Shown piece by piece: positions 41,754-50,219 of a DNA stretch of 64,000 nt (position 1 is the stretch's first letter; every line of letters starts with the position of its first letter). This DNA comes from Paenibacillus_G elgii_A (GTDB taxonomy: Bacteria > Bacillota > Bacilli > Paenibacillales > NBRC-103111), in assembly GCA_042219835.1 (NCBI GenBank), contig JBHJMN010000033.1:1-64000 (forward strand). The letters are read 5' to 3'. The notes beneath the pieces were generated by a model. It was given only the letters and a program-made list of their open reading frames with translations, did not search any database and was not told where the DNA came from. The translations under genes and the position numbers were made by a program.

Positions 41754-42548
41754 ATGGGAAGATTGGCAGGACGGGTTGCGCTCGTTACAGGGGCGAGCCG
41801 GGGCATTGGAGAAGCGATAGCCATTCGTTTGGCGGAGGAAGGCGCGCATGTTGCCATTAACTTCACTTCCGAGCGTTCGCGCCCGCTGGCGGATAACGTG
41901 AAGAAGCTGGCGGAAGCGCACGGAGTCAAAGCGATGGTGGTTCAAGCCGACGTAGGCAGCAAGCAGCAGGTGGAAGACATGTTCCGGCAGGTGCAGGAGC
42001 AACTGGGCGATGTGGAAATTCTCGTCAACAACGCCGGGATCGCACCGTTCGAACCGTTCTTGAAATGTACGGAAGAGACGTGGGACCAGACATATAATAC
42101 CAACGTCAAATCGATTTTCCTCTGTTCGCAGTTGGCGGCGAAGTCCATGATCGAAAAGCGCTACGGCAAAATCGTCAACGTCTTGTCGACCGCCAGCCTC
42201 GTCGTCACAAGCCCGGTCATTCCGCATTACCAATCGTCCAAAGCGGCGGCGAATATGCTGACGAAGGGGATGGCGATCGAGCTTGGCAAATACAACATCA
42301 ACGTCAATGCGGTTGGCCCGAGCACGGTCGATACCGATATGTGCACGGACTATTTGGCCGACGATGCCATCCGGTCCAAAGAAATCGAAGCGAATCCGAT
42401 GAAGCGTCTCGGCACCGCCCGCCAGATCGGAGATGCCGTCGTGTTCCTGGCCTCCGAGGAAGCGATGCAGGTCAACGGCCATCTGCTGATGGTCGACGGC
42501 GGTCTGACTGTCAAAGCGGCCCAGCCGGAAGATCAAATGGAGCATTAA
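41754..42548 (+). CDS. Short-chain dehydrogenase/reductase, probable sugar dehydrogenase
   Basis: 264 residues from ATG 41754, behind GAGGGAGG. TGASRGIGEA, NNAGIAPFEP, the Ser in NVLSTAS and YQSSK form the complete SDR set; AVGPSTVDTDM and the C-terminal VDGGLTV fit a classical SDR. The charged FTSERSR after strand 2 suggests NADP(H) use. As the last gene of the operon it could oxidise the free sugar to the lactone, supplying the first step. No lactonase gene is seen, though lactones can open spontaneously. A terminator follows. Confidence 0.85.
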   Translation: MGRLAGRVALVTGASRGIGEAIAIRLAEEGAHVAINFTSERSRPLADNVKKLAEAHGVKAMVVQADVGSKQQVEDMFRQVQEQLGDVEILVNNAGIAPFEPFLKCTEETWDQTYNTNVKSIFLCSQLAAKSMIEKRYGKIVNVLSTASLVVTSPVIPHYQSSKAAANMLTKGMAIELGKYNINVNAVGPSTVDTDMCTDYLADDAIRSKEIEANPMKRLGTARQIGDAVVFLASEEAMQVNGHLLMVDGGLTVKAAQPEDQMEH

Positions 42549-42565
42549 TTCGCAGCAAAAAATCG

Positions 42566-42592
42566 AGCCCTCCACAAGCCGGGGGGCTTTTT
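42566..42592 (+). terminator. Terminator of the sugar-acid operon
   Basis: AGCCCTCC / GGGGGGCT with T5. Confidence 0.8.
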
Positions 42593-42793
42593 GGCACACC
42601 GTGTTCGCATCTTTGGATTCCCTCCCCACGAGCAGCACAGCCAGCCAACGACTTTCCGCATTTCCTAATCCATGTTTAAACATTACAGGAAACGACACCA
42701 AGCGACATCAAATCTAATAATCTCCTAATATGTAACTGAAACTTTCATAATTATTCGGAATTATAGTAGAGATATCAAGCGGAGGTGATTGGT

Positions 42794-43378
42794 ATGAAAG
42801 ACATGAAGCTGCTGCATCAGGGGAAAGTTTACAAGGGGCAAGTGTCCTACGAAGGTTCGGAATTAATAGAGGTTTCCTTCACGGAGCCGTCCTCCTTTAC
42901 GGGCGGGGAATCCGTCATCTGCTTTGATTTTCAGAAGAGAGTGCAAATGCGCGTGCTGCAGGTTTCCAAATCCAAGCTGATTTTAGTCCCTGCGGATTCG
43001 GAAATTTTCAATATAAAATCGAGCCCCGATGCCGTACTGGACGATATGTACCGCGACGAAAACCTGGCGTTTCCCAGCTTCAAGCTGAACACGTACGGCA
43101 CGCTGATCGATGATTTTCGTACGACGGCGGTTCGTTTTTGCCGGATTAGCCGTCTCGGATTCGGGTTTGAAATTAACGATTTCTCCGTCAAAATGAACCA
43201 TGTCTACGACACGATGATCATGTGCGACGAAGAAACGATTCATCCGAAGGTAGTGGTCCGCTACGCCCATATTCAAGAAAAAACGATCAGCTACGGCGCC
43301 GAAATTTACAGCATCTCGGTCAAAGACTTGAACAAGCTCCGCTTCTACATCGTGACGCAGCAGTTTATGGCGGAATAA
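42794..43378 (+). CDS. PilZ-like protein, probable c-di-GMP responder
   Basis: 194 residues from ATG 42794, six bases behind the very strong GGAGGTGA. The N-terminal half is beta-rich (LLHQGKVYKGQVSYEGSELI) like a YcgR-N barrel. The C-terminal half resembles PilZ: DDFRTTAVRFCRISRLGFGF, then YGAEIYSISVKDLNKLRFYI and a final TQQFM. The PilZ motif RxxxR...[DN]xSxxG is only partly kept (RTTAVR and RISRLG, with Arg in place of Asp/Asn), so c-di-GMP binding is uncertain. The window also encodes enzymes that turn over c-di-GMP. Monocistronic. Confidence 0.55.
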   Translation: MKDMKLLHQGKVYKGQVSYEGSELIEVSFTEPSSFTGGESVICFDFQKRVQMRVLQVSKSKLILVPADSEIFNIKSSPDAVLDDMYRDENLAFPSFKLNTYGTLIDDFRTTAVRFCRISRLGFGFEINDFSVKMNHVYDTMIMCDEETIHPKVVVRYAHIQEKTISYGAEIYSISVKDLNKLRFYIVTQQFMAE

Positions 43379-43392
43379 AGTGATCTTCCTAC

Positions 43393-43443
43393 AAAACAAA
43401 CCGGCTGCTTCCGTCGGTAAGACGGAAGCAGCCGGTTTGTTTT
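43393..43443. terminator. Bidirectional terminator
   Basis: Perfect 23-base arms around GGTAA: AAAACAAACCGGC... and its complement. It serves the PilZ-like gene rightward and nagA leftward. Confidence 0.95.
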
Positions 43444-43450
43444 GGCGCGA

Positions 43451-44635
43451 TTATTTATGCAATTCTCTTCCTTGAACCCAGACGCGTTCGAGGTCAAGCT
43501 CCGGCGTGACGAGCAGCAGATCGGCCTGCTTGCCGGTTTCGATGCTGCCGGTTTCCTCCAGCAGCCCGAGCTGCTTCGCCGGGTTCCAACTGGCCATCCG
43601 GCTGGCTTCCTCGACGCTGACTCCGACCGTGCCCACCACATAGCGGAAGGCGCCGATCATCGTCAGCGTGCTGCCTGCGAGGCTGTCGCCGTCGCGGAGC
43701 TTTGCGACGCCGTCCTTCACCACGACGGCGAGCCCGCCGAGTTCAAAATCGCCGTCCGCAAGTCCCGCGGCGGACATGGCGTCGGTGATAAGCAGCAGAT
43801 TGTCGTTGCGCTTCGTTTGGGTCAACAGCCGGATGCAGGCCGGATGAACGTGATGTCCGTCGGCGATAACCTCCGCGCAGATTTTGTCCTCGGTCAGCAC
43901 GGCGCCGACGACGCCGGGCTCGCGGTGGTGCAGCCCTTTCATCGCGTTAAACGTATGCACGGCATGGCTTAGCCCATGCTTGACCGCTTCGCCGATTTGC
44001 GCATAGGTCGAATCCGTATGCCCGCAGGCGACGACGATGCCTTGTCCGGCGAGGAAGGCAATGACCGGCAAAGCTCCTTCGGTTTCCGGAGCAAGCGTGA
44101 CGAGGCGAATCAAGCCTGGGTAGCGGCTGGTCCATTCCTTCACCCATTCGAGACTCGGCGTGACGATAAAATTCGGATTTTGCGCGCCGGGCCATTTCGG
44201 ACTGATGAACGGTCCTTCCAGATGTACGCCGGCCAATTGCGCGTACGGCATCCCTTTTTCCCGGTACGCCTTAACGCTCTCCAGCACTTGGCCGATCGCT
44301 TCGGGGGAAGCAGTTACCGTGGTCGCCAGCATCGTGGTCGTCCCGTGGCTGGAGTGAAACCGGGTAATATTCTCAAGCGATTCGACGGTTCCGTCCATGA
44401 AGTCGCTGCCGTAGCCGCCATGCACATGCACGTCGATGAATCCAGGCAGCAGCCAGCTTCCGCGGGCGTCGATTTTCGTGCCGGCCGCTTCGGCCGACGC
44501 TTCGTTCAGCTCGGCCATCGAGCCGAGCGTTTCGATCTTTCCGTCCTTGACCGCGGCGTATCCGGCGGGAATGACCGCATCCGGCGTGACGACTTTGGCG
44601 TTAACGATCAGGGTATCCCATGCTTCGCGGCTCAT
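43451..44635 (-). CDS. N-acetylglucosamine-6-phosphate deacetylase (NagA)
   Basis: 394 residues from ATG 44635, which overlaps the nagB stop (ATGA); the in-frame extension to 44710 lies inside nagB. Amidohydrolase landmarks are LLPGFIDVHVHGGYGSDFMD, GVHLEGPFIS, ACGHTDSTY, HTFNAMKGLHHREPG and ITDAMSAAG, holding the metal ligands and catalytic Asp. It removes acetate from GlcNAc-6-P to give GlcN-6-P for NagB. It is the last gene of rpiR-nagB-nagA. Confidence 0.95.
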   Translation of the reverse strand: MSREAWDTLIVNAKVVTPDAVIPAGYAAVKDGKIETLGSMAELNEASAEAAGTKIDARGSWLLPGFIDVHVHGGYGSDFMDGTVESLENITRFHSSHGTTTMLATTVTASPEAIGQVLESVKAYREKGMPYAQLAGVHLEGPFISPKWPGAQNPNFIVTPSLEWVKEWTSRYPGLIRLVTLAPETEGALPVIAFLAGQGIVVACGHTDSTYAQIGEAVKHGLSHAVHTFNAMKGLHHREPGVVGAVLTEDKICAEVIADGHHVHPACIRLLTQTKRNDNLLLITDAMSAAGLADGDFELGGLAVVVKDGVAKLRDGDSLAGSTLTMIGAFRYVVGTVGVSVEEASRMASWNPAKQLGLLEETGSIETGKQADLLLVTPELDLERVWVQGRELHK

Positions 44636-45360
44636 TTTAACAGGCCTCCCGCTTCGGAATCCAACAAGACGACGACGTGCGGATGCGTCTGCAGCAGCGA
44701 GGCCGGGCAATCCGTCGTGATCGGGCCTTGCAGCGCCCGTTGTACGATTTCCGCTTTATCCGCGCCGCGGACGACGAGCAGAATCATTTTCGCTTTCAGA
44801 ATCGTGCCGACTCCCATCGTCAGGGCATGCGTCGGCACCTGCTCCGGCTTGTCGAAAAACCGCGCGTTCGCCGTGCGGGTCGATTCTTTCAGCTCGACGA
44901 GATGCGTGCCGCCCTCGAGCGTAGCGTCCGGCTCGTTGAAGCCGATGTGCCCGTTATGGCCGAGACCGAGCAGCTGCAAGTCGATCTGTCCGTACTCTTC
45001 CAGCAGGCTGTCATAGCTGGCGCATTCCGCTTGCAAATCCGTCGCGGTGCCGCTTGGAATATGGCATTTCTGCGGGGGAATGTCGATGAGACCGAGCAGG
45101 TGCTCCTGCATGAACGTATAATAGCTGGCCGGATGCCCCGGCTCGAGACCGACGTATTCGTCAAGATTGAACGCCGTCGCTTTGGCGAAGCTGACCAGCC
45201 CTTGCCGGTGCGACTCGACAAGCTCCTGGTAAATACCGATCGGCGTGCTGCCTGTCGCAAGCCCGAGCACGGCTCTCGGATTCGTTTGCAGCAGTCCGGT
45301 AATGATGCCGGCGCCGGCTTTGTTCAATTCTTCTTGCGTGCGGAAAGTTAAAATGTTCAT
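44632..45360 (-). CDS. Glucosamine-6-phosphate deaminase (NagB)
   Basis: 242 residues, ATG 45360 behind AAAGGGAG. Motifs are LGLATGSTPIGIYQEL, FNLDEYVGL, GLGHNGHIGFNEP with the catalytic His, and VRGADKAEIV. It converts GlcN-6-P to fructose-6-P and ammonia. The length is typical of the short Bacillus-type monomeric enzymes lacking the E. coli allosteric site. Coupled to nagA by a four-base overlap; rpiR ends just upstream. Confidence 0.96.
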   Translation of the reverse strand: MNILTFRTQEELNKAGAGIITGLLQTNPRAVLGLATGSTPIGIYQELVESHRQGLVSFAKATAFNLDEYVGLEPGHPASYYTFMQEHLLGLIDIPPQKCHIPSGTATDLQAECASYDSLLEEYGQIDLQLLGLGHNGHIGFNEPDATLEGGTHLVELKESTRTANARFFDKPEQVPTHALTMGVGTILKAKMILLVVRGADKAEIVQRALQGPITTDCPASLLQTHPHVVVLLDSEAGGLLK

Positions 45361-45363
45361 GGC

Positions 45364-46224
45364 TTATCTCCCTTTTTCTTTGCGGTATTTTTTCACTTCT
45401 TGAAACGATTGCTCCAGAAGCGGAACATAATCGTCAAAGTGCAAGCTGAGCAGCGCGGTAAACAAGATGTCCACCACGTGCAGCTGAGCGATCCGCGAAG
45501 CCATATCGCCGCGGCGCATTCCTTCCTCGAGCGAGGAGGCGTACAGCCGGATGTCCGCGAGCTGCGATATCCGGTTGGCCCCGAACTTGGTGAGTGAAAT
45601 CGTCGTGGCTCCCCGTTCCTTGGCGCACAAGAGGGCGTCGAGCGTTTCGGGGGTTTCGCCGGAGTAGGAGAATGCAAACGCCACGTCGCCCTCGCCGAGG
45701 CTCGTTGCCGACGTAATCTGCATGTGGGAATCGGACCAGTGCTGCGCCATTTTGCCGATGCGCACCAGCTTTTGCTGGCAATCGAAGGCGACCATCCCCG
45801 AGGTCGCCATCCCGTACAGATCGATGCGCCGGGCATCGTGCAGCGCATCCACCGCCCGCTGGACCTCCGTGAGGTCGAGCTGCCGCGTCGTATCCGAGAT
45901 CGAACGCAGATGGTTCGTTTCGATCGCCTGGGCGATGCTGTGAAGCGTGTTGCCCGCGACAATGTCCTGGTAGGACGGCTTCGCCGGAACAGGCTGGACG
46001 AGCTCGGCGGCCAGCTTCATGCGAAAATCCCCGTAGCCCTTGAACAGCAGGCTGCGGCAAAAGCGGGACACCGTCGCAGCGCTCGTTCCCGAACGCCCGG
46101 CCAGCTCCGTAATGCTCAAATGAACGGCCTCGTGGGCATGCTCCAAAATGAACTGCGCAAGAATTTGTTCCTTCGGATTCATGTGGTGCTGCTGTTCCCG
46201 TAAGGCTTGCAGTATACCGGACAT
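45364..46224 (-). CDS. MurR/RpiR-family regulator of amino-sugar use
   Basis: 286 residues, ATG 46224 behind AGGTGA. The N-terminal helix-turn-helix reads LSITELAGRSGTSAATVSRF, then CRSLLFKGYGDFRMKLAAEL. The C-terminal SIS domain (about 125-260: ARRIDLYGMATSGMVAFDCQ, later AFSYSGETPETLDALLCAKE) binds phosphosugars. Placed first in the operon, it likely senses GlcNAc-6-P or GlcN-6-P and controls nagBA and itself. B. subtilis uses the GntR-type NagR (YvoA) instead, so this is a different arrangement. A 29-base dyad lies upstream. Confidence 0.9.
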   Translation of the reverse strand: MSGILQALREQQHHMNPKEQILAQFILEHAHEAVHLSITELAGRSGTSAATVSRFCRSLLFKGYGDFRMKLAAELVQPVPAKPSYQDIVAGNTLHSIAQAIETNHLRSISDTTRQLDLTEVQRAVDALHDARRIDLYGMATSGMVAFDCQQKLVRIGKMAQHWSDSHMQITSATSLGEGDVAFAFSYSGETPETLDALLCAKERGATTISLTKFGANRISQLADIRLYASSLEEGMRRGDMASRIAQLHVVDILFTALLSLHFDDYVPLLEQSFQEVKKYRKEKGR

Positions 46225-46278
46225 CAGATCACCTGTTTTGCAAAGATTTTGTAAATCATTTTCTTCATATCGATAAAA

Positions 46279-46307
46279 ATGATGAAAAATATTTTCTTCT
46301 TCATCAT
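46279..46307 (-). promoter_or_regulatory. Dyad upstream of the rpiR-nagBA operon
   Basis: ATGATGAA, 13 bases, TTCATCAT: perfect 8-base arms in an AT-rich stretch about 55-85 bases before rpiR. Candidate operator for the RpiR protein. Confidence 0.45.
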
Positions 46308-46404
46308 AGCCAATATCGTTGGTTTTCGCAACTGTTTTCGGCCTAACCCGGCAGCGTCCTTAGACTTACGGAACCTTGCGGGTGGAAGAACCGGTTTCTA
46401 AAAT

Positions 46405-46450
46405 AAAACGGCCGTTTCCCATGCATAGACGCACGAGAAACAGCCGTTTT
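46405..46450 (-). terminator. Terminator of mtnK-mtnA
   Basis: AAAACGGCCGTTTCCC / GAGAAACAGCCGTTTT hairpin downstream of mtnA, with TTTTATTTT on the minus strand. Confidence 0.85.
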
Positions 46451-46472
46451 TATCGTTGTTAGAACGCCGCGG

Positions 46473-47561
46473 TTATTCCGTAAACAGCTTCCGCAAATTG
46501 TCCCCGTACGGGGCCCGGACGATGCCTTTTTCCGTAATAATGGCCGTCACATACTCGTTCGGCGTCACGTCGAACGCCGGGTTGAACACCTTGACGCCCT
46601 GCGGCGCAGTCCGCTTGCCGAACCCTTGCGTAATCTCGTCCTCGTGCCGTTCCTCGATCGGAATGTCGGCCCCGGTCGGCGTGTTCAAGTCGATCGTCGA
46701 CATCGGGCACGCGACGTAGAACGGAATGCCGTGGGCTTTGGCCAGCACGGCGACGCTATAGGTGCCGATCTTGTTGGCAACGTCGCCATTGGCGGCTACG
46801 CGGTCGGTACCGACGATGACCGCCTGTACCCAGCCCTTCGCCATGACCGCGCCGGCCATGTTGTCGCAGATCAGCGTCACATCGACGCCCGCCTGCTGCA
46901 GCTCGAACGCTGTCAAGCGCGCTCCCTGCAGCACCGGACGGGTTTCGTCCGCGAACACTTTAAGCGTGATGCCTTTCTCCAGCGCCAGGTACATCGGCGC
47001 CAGCGCCGTCCCGTACCTAGCGGTCGCAAGGCCGCCCGCATTGCAGTGCGTGAGGACGCCCATGCCGTCCTCGAACAAAGACAGCGCATGCTCGCCGATC
47101 AAGCGGCACGTTTCCTCGTCCTCGGCCTGGATGGCCCGGGCCTCGTCCAGCAGCGCCTGCTGCGCGCTCTCCACCGTCGTTTCCTCCGGTGCGGCTGCGC
47201 CAAGCAGCGTCTCGGCCCGCGCCCGCATCCGGTCCAGCGCCCAGAACAAATTCACCGCCGTCGGGCGCGACGTCGCGAGGTAATCGCATTGGCGGTTGAC
47301 TTCCGTCAGCAGCGCATCCCGGCTTCCGGAGAAGCTCCGCACGCCGAGATACACCCCGAACGCTGCCGCAATGCCGATTGCCGGCGCGCCGCGAACGGCG
47401 AGCTGCTTGATCGCATCCCAGACCTGCTCGGAGGTCGTCAGCTCCAAATAGACGATTTCGTCCGGCAGGAGCCGCTGATCGAGCAGATCCAAGCGGTCCT
47501 CCAGCGAATTCCAGCGGACCGATTGCAGCCAGTCTGCTTGTTTGGTTTGTTCCGTAGTCAA
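46473..47561 (-). CDS. Methylthioribose-1-phosphate isomerase (MtnA)
   Basis: 362 residues from TTG 47561, behind AAAGGAG. The eIF2B-like isomerase fold shows AVRGAPAIGIAAAFGVYLG, the catalytic Cys in LTHCNAGGLAT and the catalytic Asp in VIVGTDRVAANGDVANKIGTY. It isomerises MTR-1-P to MTRu-1-P in methionine salvage. It lies 21 bases downstream of mtnK on the same transcript. Later steps of the salvage pathway are not in this window. Confidence 0.95.
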   Translation of the reverse strand: MTTEQTKQADWLQSVRWNSLEDRLDLLDQRLLPDEIVYLELTTSEQVWDAIKQLAVRGAPAIGIAAAFGVYLGVRSFSGSRDALLTEVNRQCDYLATSRPTAVNLFWALDRMRARAETLLGAAAPEETTVESAQQALLDEARAIQAEDEETCRLIGEHALSLFEDGMGVLTHCNAGGLATARYGTALAPMYLALEKGITLKVFADETRPVLQGARLTAFELQQAGVDVTLICDNMAGAVMAKGWVQAVIVGTDRVAANGDVANKIGTYSVAVLAKAHGIPFYVACPMSTIDLNTPTGADIPIEERHEDEITQGFGKRTAPQGVKVFNPAFDVTPNEYVTAIITEKGIVRAPYGDNLRKLFTE

Positions 47562-47582
47562 GGTGTCAGCACACTCCTTTAT

Positions 47583-48788
47583 CTATTTCACAGCCTTCTC
47601 GGCGATGTCGATCATTTCTCCGATGGAAGACGCCTGACGGTTAAATTGAATGAGCGTCGTGCCGATGGCGAGCGCCAGCCGTTGGGCGCGCTCTTTGGCC
47701 GCTTCGTCTTGAATTTGATTGATATCGGCCACCTGCGCCAAGCCGTGGACGCGGCGCACCATCTTGCTGCCGGTGAAGCCGAACGTGTCCCGCAGCACTT
47801 CTTTCATATACCAGTCCTGGTAGCCCGGCGTTTTGGCGATCCGGTCGGACCCGTGCTGGTTCCACAGCTCCCGGAACTCACGCTCGAACGTCTCCCATAC
47901 GTCGCGGATTGTGCCGGTCAAGTAGCCGCGGAAATCTTGGTGCGAAGCCTCGTCCTCGCCCCAGCCTTCCTGTGCGGCGAAGTTCAGCAGCAGATTGGCG
48001 AATACCGCGCCGATATCGAAGCCCATCGGGCCGTAGTAGGCGAACTCCGGATCGATGACCTTGGTCGAATCCGGCTTGATGAAGATGCTGCCGGTATGCA
48101 GATCGCCGTGCAGCAGCGCTTGAGCGTGCGTCAAAAACTTTTCACGCAGAATCGCTACTTCCAGATGGAGCCCGGTATCCTGCCAGATGGCGGCAACGGC
48201 GTCGCGAATAGCCGGCGGCACGTCATTGTTCGGCGAATCCGTATACGGATCGTCAAAAATCAGGTCCTCGGTAATTTTGCACAGCTCCGGGTTGATGAAC
48301 CGCTTGACCCGTTCTTTTTTCTCTTGCTGGTTCATGCCGAGATCGGACGTGTAAAAAAGAGTACGGGACAAAAACGTTCCGATATGCCCGGCGAACAGCG
48401 GGTATTTGTTCCGCTCGATCAAGCCTCTGCGCATAATGATATGGTCGCTCAAATCCTGCATGACCGTAAGCGCCAAGTCCGGCTCATAGGCGTGCACGTG
48501 CGGGACAAGGTCGGGGCACAGCGATTCCTGAATCATCAACGCTTCGCTCTCGATCCGGGCGCGGTCCAAGGTCAGCGGCCACGATTCGCCTACGACTTTG
48601 GCATAGGGGAGCGCTTGCTTTAAAATGATGCTTTTCCCGGTGGAAGGCTCGGAAATATGGAACACCAGATTCAAGTTGCCGTCTCCGATTTCGCGGCTCG
48701 TGAGCTCGGAATCGGGCTGGAACAGGTCGGGTAATGTTCTTGCATATGCGATAGCTTCCGATTCCGTCAGCGGATGATATGTGGACAT
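47583..48788 (-). CDS. Methylthioribose kinase (MtnK)
   Basis: 401 residues from ATG 48788, ten bases behind AAAAAGGAGGA; the in-frame ATG 48812 precedes that site. The kinase fold shows REIGDGNLNLVFHI, KQALPYAKVVGESWPL, the catalytic loop LLHGDLHTGSIFI and the metal-binding DPEFAYYGPMGFDIGAV. It phosphorylates methylthioribose at O1, the entry to methionine salvage. In B. subtilis mtnKA is under a SAM riboswitch, but the leader here is only about 40 bases long, so control must differ. Confidence 0.95.
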   Translation of the reverse strand: MSTYHPLTESEAIAYARTLPDLFQPDSELTSREIGDGNLNLVFHISEPSTGKSIILKQALPYAKVVGESWPLTLDRARIESEALMIQESLCPDLVPHVHAYEPDLALTVMQDLSDHIIMRRGLIERNKYPLFAGHIGTFLSRTLFYTSDLGMNQQEKKERVKRFINPELCKITEDLIFDDPYTDSPNNDVPPAIRDAVAAIWQDTGLHLEVAILREKFLTHAQALLHGDLHTGSIFIKPDSTKVIDPEFAYYGPMGFDIGAVFANLLLNFAAQEGWGEDEASHQDFRGYLTGTIRDVWETFEREFRELWNQHGSDRIAKTPGYQDWYMKEVLRDTFGFTGSKMVRRVHGLAQVADINQIQDEAAKERAQRLALAIGTTLIQFNRQASSIGEMIDIAEKAVK

Positions 48789-48832
48789 GGGATGAATTCC
48801 TCCTTTTTCCATATGAAAACTGCCATTCCTCT

Positions 48833-48861
48833 AGTATAAAGCAATTTGGATTGCGTTGGAA
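48833..48861 (-). promoter_or_regulatory. Promoter of mtnK-mtnA
   Basis: Minus strand TTCCAA (48861-48856), a 17-base spacer and TATACT (48838-48833). The elements lie within an inverted repeat (CATTCCTCTA / TAGAGGAAATG). Confidence 0.5.
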
Positions 48862-48966
48862 TAGAGGAAATGCGTTTTCCTGACTGCGTTTTGTCCGGTC
48901 TTGGCCGTGTCTTTTACAAAATGTTCATACCCCGATAATACGCGCTTAACGCTGGAAGATACAATA

Positions 48967-48996
48967 AAGGGTAAATACGCGAAAGGTAAATACGCG
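48967..48996 (+). repeat. Tandem duplication of a 15-base unit
   Basis: AAGGGTAAATACGCG is followed directly by AAAGGTAAATACGCG (one mismatch), just upstream of the ribosome site of the next small gene. Probably replication slippage. Confidence 0.6.
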
Positions 48997-49014
48997 GAGC
49001 TGGAGGTTTTTGAT

Positions 49015-49194
49015 ATGGAGAAACTGCTCGGTAGATTGCTGTTTGTCGCGGCGTGCTTCGCCATCCTGTGCGTGCTCGGGTGGACCTCGCCGGAAAATCC
49101 GTCCGTAGCCCTGCATGCCAATCCTCTAAAAGCGAGTTACGAGCAGGACCAACGAATCCCGGTTTTCAATTATTATGTACAGAACGGAAATTGA
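49015..49194 (+). CDS. Small membrane-anchored protein
   Basis: 59 residues from ATG 49015, eight bases behind GGAGG; longer in-frame starts have no ribosome site. One N-terminal membrane segment (LLGRLLFVAACFAILCVLGW) is followed by a short polar tail, SPENPSVALHANPLKASYEQ and then RIPVFNYYVQNGN. The N-in topology expected from MEK would put the tail outside. No family is recognised. It has its own terminator 20 bases behind. Confidence 0.6.
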   Translation: MEKLLGRLLFVAACFAILCVLGWTSPENPSVALHANPLKASYEQDQRIPVFNYYVQNGN

Positions 49195-49214
49195 TCGGGC
49201 AACGATTGCATAAC

Positions 49215-49246
49215 AAAAAGGGGAGGCATGAGCGCCTTCCCTTTTT
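49215..49246. terminator. Bidirectional terminator
   Basis: AAAAAGGGGAGGC / GCCTTCCCTTTTT with a five-base loop; it serves the two converging small genes. Confidence 0.85.
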
Positions 49247-49270
49247 GATTGCCGGAACAAAAGTCCGGGG

Positions 49271-49438
49271 CTACTGCGTTCTTCCGCGATGCTCCACCAA
49301 GTCAATGGCTCCCAACACGACGTGTGCGAGCCCAAAACCGACGACCGCCGCGGCCGCCATCGGAAATTTGTTTCGCATAGCCGCGCCGGATGCTGCGACA
49401 GCAGTACCGAGAACGGTTGGAATTAGACCTTCGCGCAT
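49271..49438 (-). CDS. Small hydrophobic protein
   Basis: 55 residues from ATG 49438, eight bases behind AGGAGGGG. Two hydrophobic helices (LIPTVLGTAVAASGAAM and FPMAAAAVVGFGLAHVVLGA) and a basic tail, DLVEHRGRTQ, suggest a membrane hairpin. The second helix could also be a single small-residue packing helix. Asp/Glu/His in the tail may face the cytoplasm. Unknown family. A real gene by ribosome site and by convergence on a shared terminator. Confidence 0.6.
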   Translation of the reverse strand: MREGLIPTVLGTAVAASGAAMRNKFPMAAAAVVGFGLAHVVLGAIDLVEHRGRTQ

Positions 49439-49599
49439 AGCTCTTACCCCTCCTCGCAGCGGATTGAATGATGTAGCGTTTTTTAGCATCGATTTTTGCG
49501 ATCGTTTTTATGCTTTTACGGAATTGCAATGTTTTGGCTGGAAATCTATAATAACGTAAACGAATGGGCTAAACTAACCAAGGGAGGAAAACGCAAGAG

Positions 49600-50172
49600 A
49601 TGATACGGGGAGGACAGGCGGTCGGATTGAAGGAATGGGCCGTGGCCGTCGAGGCTTTGAAGGGGAAGCAGATCCTGATTATGCGCAAAGGCGGCATCCG
49701 CGAGGAAACCCGGGAGTTTCAAGTGGAATCCGACAGCTTTTATTTGTATCCGACCTATGAGCACCAGCGCAAAGAGCTGATCAAGCCGGAGTACGCGGAG
49801 CGGGTGGACGATCGGGCGCCCGAATGGAGCGGCGAGCAAGCGGCAATCGGATGCTACGCCGAGCTTGCCGAGGATATTCTGATCGAGACCGAGGAGCAGC
49901 TCGCGAGGTTGAAGCCGTTTCACATTTGGTCGGACAGGCTGGCCGAAGAGCGGCTGAAGTGGAAGCGGACGAAGCCGCTGCATGTCATGCTGCTCAGGGT
50001 GTATGCGCTGGACGAGCCTGTGCGTATCCCGGTGCTGGACGAATATAACGGGTGCAAATCGTGGATCGGGCTTCCCGAATCGCTGCATGGGGCTCCGCGC
50101 AGGCCGGTGCTGACGGACGAAGCTTTTGCAATGGAGGCCAACCGGATTCGGGAGTCGCTTGCGCAAAAATAG
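49600..50172 (+). CDS. DUF1802 family protein
   Basis: 190 residues, ATG 49600 behind AAGGGAGG (12-base spacing). LKEWAVAVEALKGKQILIMR, then KGGIREETREFQ and FYLYPTYEHQ, is the DUF1802 signature; VLDEYNGCKSWIGLPE closes the domain. The family is widespread in Firmicutes and cyanobacteria without known activity. No signal peptide. It precedes the suf promoter region and is probably transcribed alone. Confidence 0.85.
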   Translation: MIRGGQAVGLKEWAVAVEALKGKQILIMRKGGIREETREFQVESDSFYLYPTYEHQRKELIKPEYAERVDDRAPEWSGEQAAIGCYAELAEDILIETEEQLARLKPFHIWSDRLAEERLKWKRTKPLHVMLLRVYALDEPVRIPVLDEYNGCKSWIGLPESLHGAPRRPVLTDEAFAMEANRIRESLAQK

Positions 50173-50219
50173 TTCCGGGAAATCCGCGGACGGGACTTTC
50201 TTGATTTTGCATATTGAGA

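Noticed and set aside
41014..41820. Overlapping frames inside the UxaA large-subunit gene, one of them joined to the following SDR gene
   Set aside because: They are out-of-frame shadows; the SDR has its own ATG and ribosome site at 41754.
46626..48623. A 665-codon open frame antisense to mtnA and mtnK
   Set aside because: It lacks a ribosome site and recognisable domains and mirrors two solid genes; long antisense frames are common in GC-rich codon use.
48813..48900. SAM riboswitch before mtnK
   Set aside because: The leader from the predicted promoter is too short, and no S-box core or terminator pair is visible.
48967..48996. The two 15-base tandem units as a regulatory repeat
   Set aside because: Two units with one mismatch are most simply slippage.
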